DNA from: Chelydra serpentina
Taxonomy: Eukaryota > Chordata > Testudines > Chelydridae
NCBI GenBank assembly: GCA_037349315.1
Contig: JBAIAC010000035.1
Span: 5,160,501 to 5,224,500 of the forward strand
DNA: 64,000 bases
Direction of reading: 5' to 3'
Shown here: positions 12,072-24,563 of the stretch, piece after piece
How positions within the stretch are numbered: position 1 is the first letter of the stretch
Layout: every line of letters begins with the position of its first letter
Program-made: the position numbers and the translations under genes
Notes under the pieces: model-generated
Told to the model about the DNA's origin: nothing
What the model saw: the letters and a program-made list of their open reading frames with translations, nothing else
Database searches by the model: none

Positions 12072-13753
12072 GTAAGCGCTCCCTCCCGGCCGGGACAGCG
12101 CCCCAGGGGCCGCTCCTTGGGGCTGCAGTGGGTTCGGCTCTGCTGAGGGTCCCGCCGTGGCCTTCCTCGGTTTGAAAGTGCGGTTGGTAGCCATGCACGG
12201 CTGGCCCGGCTCCTTGGCCGCCGTCCCCTTGTGCTTAGGTCAGAGGGCCCTTCCTCCCCCAATCCCCGCTGTCACTCAGCAGAGCAGCAACAAGAGCAAC
12301 AGGGAAAAACTGTAAAATGTGCAACGCTCTCTAGGAAAAAGCTTGGCAGCTTGCAGATCGGTGAGCGGAGAGCATGGATGCGCAGGCTCCTGCTTGAATA
12401 ATGCACTCCTCCAACACCCCGGCAGGAAGGTGACAGGAGGAGAACTCAGAAATTAGCCTCCTCCTGAGGATTTTACTGATGCTCAGCTGCCTGCAGCCCT
12501 CCCCGCATGCCCTGCCCCACTCTCTCCCCACGAGGGGAAAGGAGAGGAGTCAATGGCTGGGAGGGGGAGAGAAGGGATCAGGAAAGGAAGAGGGGAAGGG
12601 GAAAGACAGGCTTGCAATTTATGCCTGGTGGGGAGAGCGGAGGGTTCAGGCGAGCAGCAGTAATTCAAAGCGGAGGCATTCCAGAAGCTCCCCCACTCGT
12701 TAGCAGGAGAGCCCCATGCAAATTCAGGGTCACCCAAGGGAGGCTGAGCGCAAGAACCTGGAAGGAGCTGCCTGGATTCAAATGAATAAATGAGCAGCAT
12801 GAGCCGGCTCTCTGCAGAGAGGTTTCACAGCCTGCCAGTTCCATTCCTCTCGCTTCCCCAGCGGGTGGCACTGGTCCGGGAGGGAGGTGGGGGCAGTAGG
12901 GTGAGCCCGCCCACCCCCTCGCTCTCCAGCCCCAAATTCAATAATAAGAACAAATCTAATTTTACCTTAAAAAGAGAATGGACCCTCCAGGTCTTTGTTT
13001 CTTCTGCCACGTCAGGGTGAGCGACGGGGCCCCATGTGCTTGTGGTACCTACCGAGCTCAATCCCGCATCCAGAGCCAGGCAGTCCCCTGGGGTGAGAGC
13101 CCAGTGGAAATCAGCTCTCTCCATTAATCGTCTGTTCTAATGGCCTCTGGTGTGTGTGTGGGGGAGGGGAGCTTCGTCATCCTTCCTCCCCAGAGGAGGG
13201 CATGTGATCTGTGGGAAGGCCTCTCTGCCTGATGCCCGGACCTGCAGGCTCACGCTCACCGCTGGCGAGAACAGGCGGTCGTTCATCTGCTGTGGTAGGA
13301 CAGCCAAAGAGGCCCATCAGTCACAAGGGTCCATTCTTTCCCCGTACAATGGTCAGTCACGTGGCGGGGGGTGTCCAAAATCTCTTGAAGTCACTGAGAG
13401 TCTTTCCACTGATTTCACCAGGGCTTGGGATCAGACGCCATGGGGACCTCTTCTCTCTGGGGTCAAACTTACGAGCTGTGCAGGGCCCCAGGATTCTGGG
13501 AGGGTCGGAGAACCAGGCCAGCCTTCCTCCCCCTGTGACCCAGTTGCTGGATGGGCTATGGAGCTCTGGCAATGAATTGCTTCCTCCCACTCCGGTACTG
13601 TTGGAGGAGGCCAAGCCTGCAATGTTATTAATAGCATTGCTAACCACAGAAATGCTGTATATGAGCTCGGCTCATTCCTACCTCTGCTGCCAGCCTCTCC
13701 CCCTAACTCTTGAGATTCACCTGCAGGCCAAAGGATATTTTGTCTTGGTCTGC

Positions 13754-13832
13754 TGACATCAGGGTGTAATGCTGCTACGTGACGATGCTGCTTCATGACG
13801 TGAAGATGCCGCACTGTGTCATGATGTCACGA
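13754..13832. other. cluster of CRE-like half sites
   Basis: TGACATCA (13754-13761), TGACG (13780-13784), TGACGTGA (13796-13803) and TGTCACGA (13825-13832) lie within 80 bases in the intron after CAMK2A exon 13. They might be CREB/ATF sites or simply a degenerate tandem repeat of about 20 bases. Confidence 0.35.
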
Positions 13833-15962
13833 CGCGTGTAGGGGTGCCCTAGGTCAGAACTCTCTCTGCATCCTGCACACTAGTCTTGTGGGATGTGACA
13901 CAGAGAGACCCCAGGCCAGGAGGGTCGTGATTATACCGTGGGCACCTCACTGTCAGCCTGTGCCTGTCCTCTGCTACCCTGGCACGGCCAGAGCTGCCAG
14001 TAGCTTATGGAGGTCACCAGGGGAAATAATCCCCCCACAGGCATTGCTGATGCCGTGCAAGGGGCTGGGGGAGAGGTAAGACAACCTGAAAGATGCTTTC
14101 TAAAGCTGTGGAAAGGGAGGGCGATGGACCGGGATGCCGGCGTAGCGGCGTTCCTCGGCTGGGTTGCCCATTGGCAAGGCCCTTCGTGGTTGGGTTTGTT
14201 TAAAATTTGCTGGGAATTTACTGGTGTTTCTTACCAACATTTGAAAACAGATGAAAATCGGTTCAAAAAATAACCTGCAAGTTTTCTGGGTAAATATCAG
14301 GGTTAATATTGGAGGACAGGGGGACAGATGTAAAGCAACAAATAGCGAAAAGTAAGAGTATTGAAAGGAAAAGCAGTTTAATGCTGTGGTTTATTTCATG
14401 AACTGTAGCTTAACAGTGTGTACACATATTAACACGCGTGTGTGTATCTTCCACTACATCAGCTTACTCTAACAGACAATCTCACGTTTACCCTTAGACT
14501 AACCTTTTAGTAGCATAAACACATCTGCAGAATGTAATGCATTGGATTTGCTTAACGTAATCAATATTTTCATGTACTTGAGTGGTCCAAACTTTGGGTG
14601 AAAAGCGGTAAAATAATGACAAAATAATGGCTTTTGTAAAAGCTGGGAATGTTTTGGTAAAAATCAGTAAAAACTGAAAACAAAGGGCCTTAGCTGTCCC
14701 TCAGGGGCAGTCTTGAATTAAACCCGTCACTTCACAAAGGTGGTTGTGCTGGTGGGAAACCTCTTTGATAAAGGTTCTTCGCGTTGGTTTTGGGGTGGCC
14801 ACGAGGGTGAACACGGTCCTGGGTATGCAACAGAGCTAACTGGGGGTAGATTGTTAGGAAAACAATCTTCGGAACCACCACGAGGGCAGGGTTTAGATTT
14901 CCAGTACCGCATCAGTCACTTAGGTTTGTATCCTTCAGTTCTGAACCTTGTCTCATGGGCCCCATGAATCAGCTCTTCTGCCGTACGTTATCACCCAGCT
15001 CTGTGGAGCGTGTGAACCTGGGGCAGAGTTCTGAATGGTTTTGGATTGCCATGCCTGCATTTTCTGGGCACCAAGGATGGACAGCCTGGGTAGGTGCCTG
15101 GAAGCCTCTCCTCCCTGCCCTGTGCCATGATGGGAGAAGTGCTACCTTCGTGGGAGGGATAGAGGTGAGAGGCAGGGCAGAGGAAGGGCTCCTGCTGAAA
15201 CAGCACAGGTGGTAGTTCTTTCCCAGCGGACCGTTCAGTAGCACCATTCCCCACTCCTCGCTGCCCTGGCCAGCCTGGAGGCACCGGTCTCTCTCGGGGG
15301 GCGTGGCTTCCATCCCAGCAGCCTCCGGGGCACAGAGGCGTGGAAGGGTCAGGCTGGCAGCTGGACATGCCCCGGGGCGAAGCTGGGGTGACAGACTGAG
15401 GGCAGTCGGCAGAAATCTGGGCAGGTGCTGGGTGTGTTCATTTCTTTGGTTTGTGGTTTTAACTTCGCTGCAAAAGTGGGACAGCATCTTGAAAACTCCA
15501 TGGGCTCTTTGGGGACAGGAGTGTGAGTACCCTTCCCCCCTCTAAGTGGGGAGCGGGAGTGCTGTTTACCAGTGAACATCACTGTAACTCAGGCCATGTG
15601 GTCTGATATGGTGCTGGATGGGTTGTGTCCTCATTTGGGGGAACCCATTGGGTTAACCGTCCCATGGCAGCACACTGGTCCCAGGCAGCAGACCCACCAT
15701 TCCCGAGTTACTGTCCCATCCCTGAGTTAATGCAGCCATCACGTTATCCTGAAAATGGTTGGGAAGCAGGGTTCCTCCCACTTCCGCTACACCCCTCTCC
15801 TGCTAGTGCAGACATCCAGCAGTGTGGCCCGGTGGGTTTGGAAACCTGCAACCTCAGGAGGTTCTTTTCCCATGAAACAGTTTTTACAGGGCCAGAATTT
15901 CCCTACCCACAATGCACAGAGGCCCTTTTTGGTCCTCCTTTTCCCGGCGGCTACGATACATT

Positions 15963-16180
15963 CACTGCCCTGTGTGGTGTCACATCCTGTTACATTGTAA
16001 ATGAATGCAATCACTGCCCCATGTCCCATCCTGTTATGTCCTAAATTAATGAAGTCACTGCCCCATGTTGCATCCTGTTACTGTACGTCCTAAATTAATG
16101 CGGTCACTGCTTTGTGTTGCATCATGTTCCGTCTGAAATTTCTACCCTGACTGCCTCGTCTCCCATACTGAATTAGTGAA
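15963..16180 (+). repeat. degenerate minisatellite, 43-49 bp period
   Basis: Units begin CACTGCC(C) at 15963, 16012, 16056 and 16105, with a decayed unit at 16148. Each continues with CATCCTGTTA and a CTAAATTAATG-type core. It lies in the intron between CAMK2A exons 13 and 14. Confidence 0.7.
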
Positions 16181-17683
16181 AGCTCTTGACCCTCCTTGCA
16201 GCTTCCTATGTCCTGAATCAAGGTAGCTGTCACTACACTTTCTCATCAGGTTTCACCCTAGATACAGCAGTCACCACCATCTAGCCGTACGTCGTATTTG
16301 AGGATGTATATTTATGCCGGGAGGCTAATTTAGGACATCCCGTGATGTCAACAGGGTGGTGGTAGCTGTGCTAATGTAGGATGGAACCTCATGAAATGGC
16401 TGTACTCGTTTAGGATGCAAAGGGAGGAACAAGTGGTAATGAGCATTAGTGGATTAGGATGGCTCTTTATAACACAGCCCATCGTGAGCGCTGACGGGAC
16501 GCTGAGTTTTATCTCACAAGGGTACAAGCATAGCTTTTGCCCATTGCCCCATTCGCAGTGGGAGCTATGTTTATGCCTAATTCAATGTGCTGGAACCAAG
16601 CCTGTTATCTTAGCATGGCAGCTCCCAAATCTGATGCGTTTTGCATTGGCCTTTACTGTTGTGGGAATTCCCAGTTCCTGCCATCTTCACCACCACCTCC
16701 TAGCATCATGGAAGTCAAAGTGGAATGTGTTCTTTGAGAATTGATAACCCTGGTGCACAGCCTAGAAGTTAGAGATAGAGAAAAGGCAGTAGGTCATCTT
16801 GCTCATCCCTTTGAAGAAGTCCCCAAACCAAACAGAAGGTGAGAAGAAGCTGAGTGAATAAGCCAAGAATCTGCAGGAGGGGCCCCGCAGTATTTTGGGG
16901 TGATAGGCAGGAATCTGTTCAAGGGGTCTTTTTATCCAAGGAGTCCAGAGCATTCTTGGGTAGGAGTCAAAGTATACCCACAGGGTCTTCTCTTTTGAGG
17001 AGCTCAGCTGTGTGCTAAGGAGATAGTCTAGGTGCTAGAATTATACCCAGGACACCTTGACTTGGTTTGTTCAAGAAGCACTCTGTAGCCCACTCCTGGA
17101 TGTAAAAATTGCTCCATAGAGGACCCGCAACTGAGCAATTCCAGTGTTTATAACCACAACTTGCTCACATGCAGGATCAGGGCAGAAGGAAATTTAGTTG
17201 GTGAAGAGGATTAGAATAGTAGCATCTCACCTGGTTTCAGATCCTTGTATAGTCCCAAGTAGAATGAGTTTGGTGGTCTCATGCTAGTTCCTAGTGGATG
17301 TTTGTCCACACTGCAAAACCCCTGCACAATTTGGCATGATTGGCTCATTGCTCGGAGAGGCTCAGTTTTGGAATAGCAAGGCTAGGACTGAGTTTCATAG
17401 GCAGAGCTGTGCATGGATCCAGAATTGCAATGGTAGATGTTGCGGCAGATCAGGGCTGAGAGGCATTGGCGGAGCTGAGTTGGGGAGCTCGCATAGCATT
17501 GGCTGCACTATGTTTCACGTTAGTTAGTGGCATCGGTTTCTCACTTGGAGTGCCAAATTTAACCCCAAATTCTCCCCGCAAAAGGACCATGAAGGCTCAG
17601 GAGCTGCTGTCTCCCATGTGCTGCTCTCTGCCTTTCTCACTCTGTGTCTCTCCCTGTCCCATCTCTTCTCCTTGTTTTTCCAG

Positions 17684-17716
17684 AAAAGAAAGTCCAGTTC
17701 CAGCGTTCAGTTAATG
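17684..17716 (+). CDS. CAMK2A: CAMK2A exon 14: alternative NLS exon
   Basis: A 33-bp cassette exon, acceptor TTGTTTTTCCAG, donor GTGAGT, phase 0 at both ends, so it can be skipped without a frameshift. It encodes KRKSSSSVQLM. Joined to the Lys that ends exon 13 it makes KKRK, the nuclear localisation signal of the alphaB isoform (489 instead of 478 residues). The adjacent Ser stretch contains the site whose phosphorylation blocks nuclear import in mammals. The exon is also used in alphaKAP. Confidence 0.93.
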
Positions 17717-18780
17717 GTGAGTGTCCTTCGTCTTCCTCGACGCCGCTAATGCTGGGCCTCTCAACATGTGCCAGCCTACTCCATTCTTGGAGCTTACCTT
17801 TGACACGGGGGGTAGGGAAGAGGGGACACAGGGGTTGGAGGGAACATTTTCAAAGCATCATCACCCCCAGATCCCTTGAACAGCGTTGGTGGTGCCCAAG
17901 GCCAACGGGAAGCTAGCTTTCCTTCCTGCTGGCAGGTTATCACGCATTTCTCCCAGGCCTCCTGTCTGCAGGCTGCATCAGTCCAAAGAACACCTTACTT
18001 GGCTCTGCTGGAACTGTATGGTCACGGGAGTCGTAACAGCAATGGCAGCCCTTGCCAGCCCACTATGGTGGATTGTGGGTAATACATAAACACGCCTCGG
18101 CTGGGACGAGCTAGCGGAGTGGTTGCTCTAGCTCAGCTCCCAGAGTCGTCTTTCCTGGGAAATCTGGAGAGTGGATGGGTTCAGCGGCGCCGGCGCCTCT
18201 CCGTGCAAATCTGTGTCTCGGTCGGCTGTTTGTCTCAGCCTTTGGTAGTCCATGTGGGTCTCGGAAGCCCTCTCTGTTTGATTGTCCATTTCTCTCCCTA
18301 TTATGCAGTCCGTGTGGTCTCTCTCACTCCTGCACAGTCCCCTCGCTCGCTCATCGCAGTTACCTCTCTTTGTTAATTTGTACATTTCTTTTCCTATTGT
18401 ACAGTCAACATGATGTCTTTCACCCCTGCACAGCCTCTCCCTGCCCCTTCCAGCTGCAGTCCTAGGAACCTTTGACACCCTCCCCCGCCCCAGATCCGCC
18501 CCTCGTATGTCACTGTAGATGGTTGCAGGAAAGGCATGTCCACTCCAGCCAGCCCCCTTCTCTTTGGCTACAAGGTTTGAAGGTCAGGGAGGGCACTGCA
18601 GTTGCTAAGCTAGAGTGGTGGTTGATAGCTGGCTCGGTCAGCTGGTGTTTTACCTGGTTTCGGTCCGTTTGCAGAATTGGGGAGAACCTGGGTGATGGAT
18701 TGCTGAGTGCACAGGATCCTTCTAACAAACAGCATAGAGTGGGTCTTACTTTTCCTCTCTCCTTTCTGTTCTTTGCTCAG

Positions 18781-18829
18781 GAATCTTCGGAGAGCACTAA
18801 CACCACCATTGAAGATGAAGACACCAAAG
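18781..18829 (+). CDS. CAMK2A: CAMK2A exon 15: linker ESSESTNTTIEDEDTK
   Basis: A 49-bp exon with acceptor TTCTTTGCTCAG and donor GTACAG. It encodes ESSESTNTTIEDEDTK and one base of the next Val codon. This acidic Ser/Thr-rich segment is the constant end of the linker before the hub domain. Confidence 0.95.
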
Positions 18830-18934
18830 GTACAGTGGGTGGCCTCCAGGCATCAGGGATAGAGGTGCAAAGATCCTACCCTTGTCACTGGACCCTCCCA
18901 AGTCGGACACAGTTATTGTCCATACAGTATAAAC

Positions 18935-19032
18935 TCATGTGTGCCTCAGTTTTCCCATCTGTAATATGGGGGTAATGATACTGACAGTGCTTTGAGATGA
19001 AAAGCACTAGATCAGAGTTAGGTGTTATTATT
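18935..19032 (+). mobile_element. MIR-type SINE fragment
   Basis: GCCTCAGTTTTCCCATCTGT, AATATGGGGGTAATGATACT, TTTGAGATGAAAAGCACTAG and GTTATTATTAC are the 3' half of the amniote MIR/CORE-SINE consensus. It starts about 105 bases after CAMK2A exon 15. Confidence 0.6.
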
Positions 19033-20707
19033 ACTAGGGTACCCAAGTCTCTGTGAACATATTGGGCTTACATTAGGGAGAAATTTGGACCGTTTTATCT
19101 GCGCACCCAAGGGATCACTGTAGGAGAAGCAAATAATCGGCCTCAGTTTTTCTCCCTCTCTAATGCACAGTGTTTTACTCCAGAATGTCACCGCAGCATG
19201 CCTGTTCTTTATGCAGCGATATACAATCATTAGCCCTTGCATTGGTCTGACCCTGCCAGAATCCATCCCGGCTCTTCACCAGGGATCTTCCCAGTCTTTG
19301 CAAGTGCTTGAGATCAGCATTGTCCTATTCTGCAAGCGCCGCCCTCCCTGCTTAGCTCCTTTTCGTGCCCGTCCCTTCTGACGCAGTCCCTGCCACTGGA
19401 GACAGTCTGAGAAGTTAATCAGCCTTTGGGAACAACCTAGGGAGGAAATACCTCCCTCCTGCCTGTCAGGGCCAGCTTGCCAAGAATAGCCTGGGGAATA
19501 ATTGTTCAGCGCTAATTTGTAAAGTCTCCCCAATGAAGTGAACCCAGCAGCAAGTGATGTGGACTCTGGCCTGACATTAAAGTTAATTGAAAATTCGTCC
19601 TCACAGGGAACAACTCCCAAGAGACAGGGAATGGAAATTAACATTTCAAAGGGTGGAAACACTTCAGGCCCAGCATGCAAGAAAGACCCAGGGCTAGATA
19701 GTCATTTTTTTTACTGACCTACTCTCTCTCTCTTCCCCCTTTGGCATAATAAAAAATTAACTCCCCTGTGTGAGTCACACAGACCCCTGGTCTGCATCTG
19801 AACTGGACTTCATTAATAAGCACAGGGGGTAGCTCTGACAGGCTCCTTCGGAAGTGCCAACGAGTATCACTGGACTCGTCCCAAGCAGGTTTAGGCCTAT
19901 CCCAGATCCAGCTGGGAACAGGCGTGGAGACGCAAAACATCAGCCTGGCTCCCGCTGAGAGCTGGTTCTCTCCTGGCGTTTTCTGGGCAATGGAACGGAG
20001 GCAGGTGGGATTCCGAGGTCAGACCTCCCTCTGAGACATGCAAGGAGAAGCCTCCTCTCCAGGGAAGGCTAGTTTAGTGCACCACCTCGTACCTTGGGCA
20101 GAGGCAAGGGGTGTTTTTTTGGCTCACATGGTAGAAGTGCCATGCACAGACTAGGATGATCCCAATTTAAGTCTCAACTGTGATCACAAGCAGAATGGAC
20201 AGCCAGCCACCAGAGGAGGGACCTGTTAGCTGGTTACATTCACCCTAGTGTTTGGCTAGGCGTCTGCAGCACAACAGTCCAGCTAGTGAGCAAGATAAAA
20301 AATCTTGGAGAGTCAAGCAAAGTTCACTTGCTTAGAGATGGTTAAACTGATGGAGATTTACTGACCAGATGGTGAAGCTGAGGTCACTCAAGATTCCATA
20401 CCACCATTTTATACCACAGATTGGTCACTAACCCTTTAGTTTTGTAAAAAGAGATGAACATAAAGAATTCCTGTAAGTTCTCCCTGATTCTGAAGAAGCT
20501 TCCTCACCTGCTATGGTTAGAACTTTTCTATCTCATTGTTCCCAGGCCCTTTCTTGCTCCCATCCATCCAGGCAGGACTCCCCACGTTCTTTCCTCTGGG
20601 CCCCTCCTCCCCCGACAAGTTTTCTCAAGTGAATGGGTGAATGGGGGTGCCCCTTTTCTCATGGGGACCTCAACATTTGTGCTTTTGTTCTTTTTAAAAC
20701 CCAACAG

Positions 20708-20783
20708 TGCGAAAACAAGAAATTATTAAAGTAACAGAGCAACTGATCGAAGCAATAAGCAACGGAGACTTTGAGTCCTACAC
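20708..20783 (+). CDS. CAMK2A: CAMK2A exon 16: hub domain, helix 1
   Basis: A 76-bp exon with acceptor TTAAAACCCAACAG and donor GTGAGT. It encodes VRKQEIIKVTEQLIEAISNG, then DFESYT (the last codon is split). It starts the CaMKII association (hub) domain that builds the 12-14 subunit holoenzyme; this first helix packs across the cone-shaped cavity. No changes from the mammalian sequence as I know it. Confidence 0.95.
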
Positions 20784-20941
20784 GTGAGTGTATCTGGAGT
20801 AGGTTTGACTCTATAAGTGGGAGAGGGGGAGTTTGGCTCAGCGAAGTGGGGTTCAGTTAGCCGCAACACTGCCAAGTGCTCTCAGCTGTGGAAAAGGAGT
20901 AGGTTGGTTTGTGTGGCCATCCACTGGGAAATGTCAGGTTG

Positions 20942-21083
20942 CTAAGATGGTGAGACCCAGAAAAAGTAAATGACTAGTTCAAGACTCCAGAAGGTCAGCG
21001 TCAGAGCGGGGCCTGGAATTCAGGAGATCTGATTTCCCAGTTTCATTCTCAAACCACTGGACCATGCCGCTCCCCCCTCATTA
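20942..21083 (-). mobile_element. MIR-type SINE fragment, reversed
   Basis: AAATGACTAGTTCAAGACTC, GTCAGCGTCAGAGCGGGGCC, TGGAATTCAGGAGATCTG and CCACTGGACCATGCCGCTCC fit the tRNA-derived part of MIR on the opposite strand. Confidence 0.6.
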
Positions 21084-22227
21084 TAATTGACGGGTGCATT
21101 TTATGGATTGCTAAAGGATGAATAATTGTGGTTGATGATGGAGGGAGGAATGTTATTTCCACACATTATTACTCGGAACTGCCTTGTGGTACTTTGAAAT
21201 GTAGCAAGTTTCTACTAGCTGAGCAAGTACTACTCAAAGACATTCCCTCCTACAAGCTCCTGTGTCCAGAGCTTGTTTAAGAGCGACTGCTGAGCTCACA
21301 CAGATTTCAGTTCCTGCCTCAAAGACCAAGAGCGGAGGTTTATTGGTATGGAGCAGGGTTAGGTTTTTATTCGGGTTTTATTTTATCTCAGAAAAGAGCC
21401 TATTCTAGCTCTACAAAAGCTTAGATAGTGTATCAAAAAGATCCAATTCCACGTGGTGCTGGAGTACCGTAATCCCTTGCCCGAATTCTTGGGATTAGCT
21501 CTGAGCACACGACTTTTCAGCTAAATCCTTCTATACCTCATTAAGGGGGGATGTGCAAAAGGCAGCTCGGGTCCAGACGGAGGAGCCAGCTAGCAGCTTC
21601 AGTACAAGTGCTTTGGGTGTTGCAAAACCTTGTTTTGCAAATTCCGAATGCAGATCTGCCCCCCCTTTATCTGAACCCTTCGCAGCTCAGGGGGATTTGG
21701 GTAACTGGATCTGACTTGGGCCCATCTGCATGATGGAACTTCCCCCTGCTTGGTTTTGGTGCCAGCCGCAAGCTATCTCCCAGGTAACGTTTTATGTCCA
21801 TTACACAGGGATGAATTGTGACTGGCATATTGCCCTGCTGCCTTTCTGTACAGTTGTGCCAGGGACTCTGATGCTAACACTATGAGAAACAGGGCTCATG
21901 TCTCCCTAAAGTTATTGGTGCTTTATTCCAGCAGCTCCTGGCAGTAACGCCCATCCTGGAAATGTGAGGATCATCCAGAGGAGTATTTGGGGATCTTTAA
22001 CTATGTCTTTTAGAAGGTTGCTAGGTGGTGCATGAGTCTGTGCAGCCCTTGGGCCGTACAGAGGAACCAGTGAGGCACGTTGTTCCTGCCGTCAGAGAAC
22101 TGTCAGTCTCAGCAGGAGCAGATCTTAGGTGACGTGCGAGAGAGCTGGGATAGAGAGAGGGGATGTTGTACTCTATATTCCAGAAGAGACCCCAGAGCTG
22201 GGATGAATGTATTCAACATGCCTGTAG

Positions 22228-22425
<198 letters not shown>

Positions 22426-22725
22426 TGATATGCTTTGATGTCGCTTGGAAGAACAAGGTGGCTGGGCTGGGGTGTCTCTGGAGCTCTTCGGATGGGATGT
22501 TCTCAGTGCTGTCTCCTGGCCATCCCAAAAGATCTAGGCGGGAAGCAAATCCAATCTGTTAAATAATTTGAAATAGGGAGCGGCATTTTGGTTAGCAAAT
22601 GTTTTATAGAGCGACCCCTTCCCAGTTGGAGCTGTGTTGATACAGAAATGATCCAGTGCTCCATGGCACCGGATCTGCTTGCTAAGTGTCTCCCCTTCCT
22701 ATATGGCTACACCTGTGGTGGTTAG

Positions 22726-23052
<327 letters not shown>

Positions 23053-24181
23053 TAAGCCCATGAGAAACCGTCGCCGGCCCCTTCCACCGGCCATTGACTC
23101 CTGTTCGTCAGGCACGGAGACTGGAGTGGCTGAGGAGCGATGGGGTGAAGGGATAAAGGGCCCACTAAGGGAGCTGAATGGATCAAGAGTCCATCCGGGT
23201 CCTTGTCTCTAACGGTGGCTGATGCCTGTTGCTTTTGAGAAGCTTAACAGGCTTCCCAGAATGCACCTGCAGAGCTCTACCTTGGGGAGGGAAGTTCACT
23301 TTTGTCCTGGCCCCAGCTGGGGCTCAGCTCGTACCTTGAAGCGCTGGGACTGACACCGGTGTCATTTTATCCTAGATAGTGTCGGGGCTAATTCAGGCAA
23401 ATTTGCCCCCCCACCCCCGTGCAGAGCCATTCAGTCGGGTTCCCCCAGCCAGGTCCGTGTGTGATCTGCCCCAAACTCCTGTGCCATGCCGGATGGAGTG
23501 GGGTGGGAAGGGGGAGAGGAGTAGGTCCAGAACTGCAGTGTGTGCCTGTGGAGGGAGTTAAGGGGAAAGCTAGCAGTCCCCCGTTGATCAAGGGAGCTGC
23601 GGAGAACCTGCCCCTGCCCTGGACTGAGCTATGATGGGGGTGGGGAGGAGACTTCCTGACTACCCAGGGGACTCTGGTTCTGAGCACAGAGCTCTGGCAG
23701 CACCACGGAGCTCACACTCCACCCCCCGCTGCACTGCAGCGTGACCCAGGGTCTCCCTGTGACTGCAGGTTTGGAAGCGTTATCTGGCCTGGCCCCGCAT
23801 ACTTGTTAAATGTCTCATGCTTTTTCCCCTCTCCAGCCTGCTAAGCTGCTTTTCCACATCCAGCTTGGTGTGGCTTCTGCCTGCTAGATCCATTCTGCAT
23901 TGGAGCGGGGGGGCGTCTGGGGGGAGGGAGGGAAGGGGCAGGAAAATCCAGCTAGGAAGTGGGATGAAATTCTGTCTGGATGCTGTGCCTGACCCACTCA
24001 CAAGCCTTAGGGCGTGATCCTGATGGTGCGAATGTCTCATGTCCTCTCTCTGCTGGGAGGTGCGGGCACTGCGTCCCCTCCGGATCATGTGCATCAGTTA
24101 GCCAAATCGGAGTCAATGTGGCCCAGTGTACAGCGGCAGGAAAAATCAAACACAGGCTCCTGCCTATGGTGAGGTGAATGA

Positions 24182-24183
<2 letters not shown>

Positions 24184-24226
<43 letters not shown>
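24184..24226 (+). repeat. (GT)n microsatellite
   Basis: About 21 uninterrupted GT units in the last CAMK2A intron, some 125 bases before the terminal-exon acceptor. Confidence 0.95.
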
Positions 24227-24229
<3 letters not shown>

Positions 24230-24318
24230 GTTAGCTCCTGCGGAAGGGCGGGGCAGAGGCAGACACAAGAGACGTGCCCACGAGGCCCTTCAGAAGGACA
24301 AAGGGAATGAAAAGTCTT

Positions 24319-24337
24319 CCCCCCCCCCCCCCCCCCC
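24319..24337 (+). repeat. poly(C) run in the terminal acceptor tract
   Basis: A run of 19 C that forms most of the polypyrimidine tract of the proposed acceptor at 24353. A (TC)n tract follows at 24533-24560 inside the 3' UTR. Confidence 0.9.
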
Positions 24338-24353
24338 GACTTGTGTTTTCCAG

Positions 24354-24357
24354 CTGA
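24354..24357 (+). CDS. CAMK2A: CAMK2A exon 19: last base of His478 and stop TGA
   Basis: The acceptor GACTTGTGTTTTCCAG, preceded by a run of 19 C, is followed at once by CTGA. Joined to the CA that ends exon 18 this reads CAC TGA, restoring the family's VLPH end with the stop in the terminal exon. The resulting exon count also fits the human gene. The assignment is inferred from splice-site quality and the C-terminal residue. Another CTGA after an AG is present near 25032 but has a weaker acceptor. Confidence 0.6.
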
Positions 24358-24531
24358 AGCGTTGGCCGCTCGGGCCAGGTTTGTCACTGCCTCACTGCGA
24401 AGGGAATACCCACCCCCAACCTTCACTATGGAACTTGGTCTACTGCTTGGCTCTTGCTGGAATTCCTCCTGCCCACCAGACTCCTCACCAAAAACAAACA
24501 AAGGACAACCAGGCCCGAACGAGCTTCGAAT

Positions 24532-24563
<32 letters not shown>

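Larger units (their letters stand above)
12072..17683. other. CAMK2A intron 13
   Basis: A 5.6-kb intron before the NLS exon. It holds the CRE-like cluster (13754), an AT-rich unrecognised stretch (about 14190-14700) and the minisatellite (15963). No coding exon beyond those listed was recognised, including no counterpart of the longer linker exons of other CaMKII genes. Confidence 0.5.
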
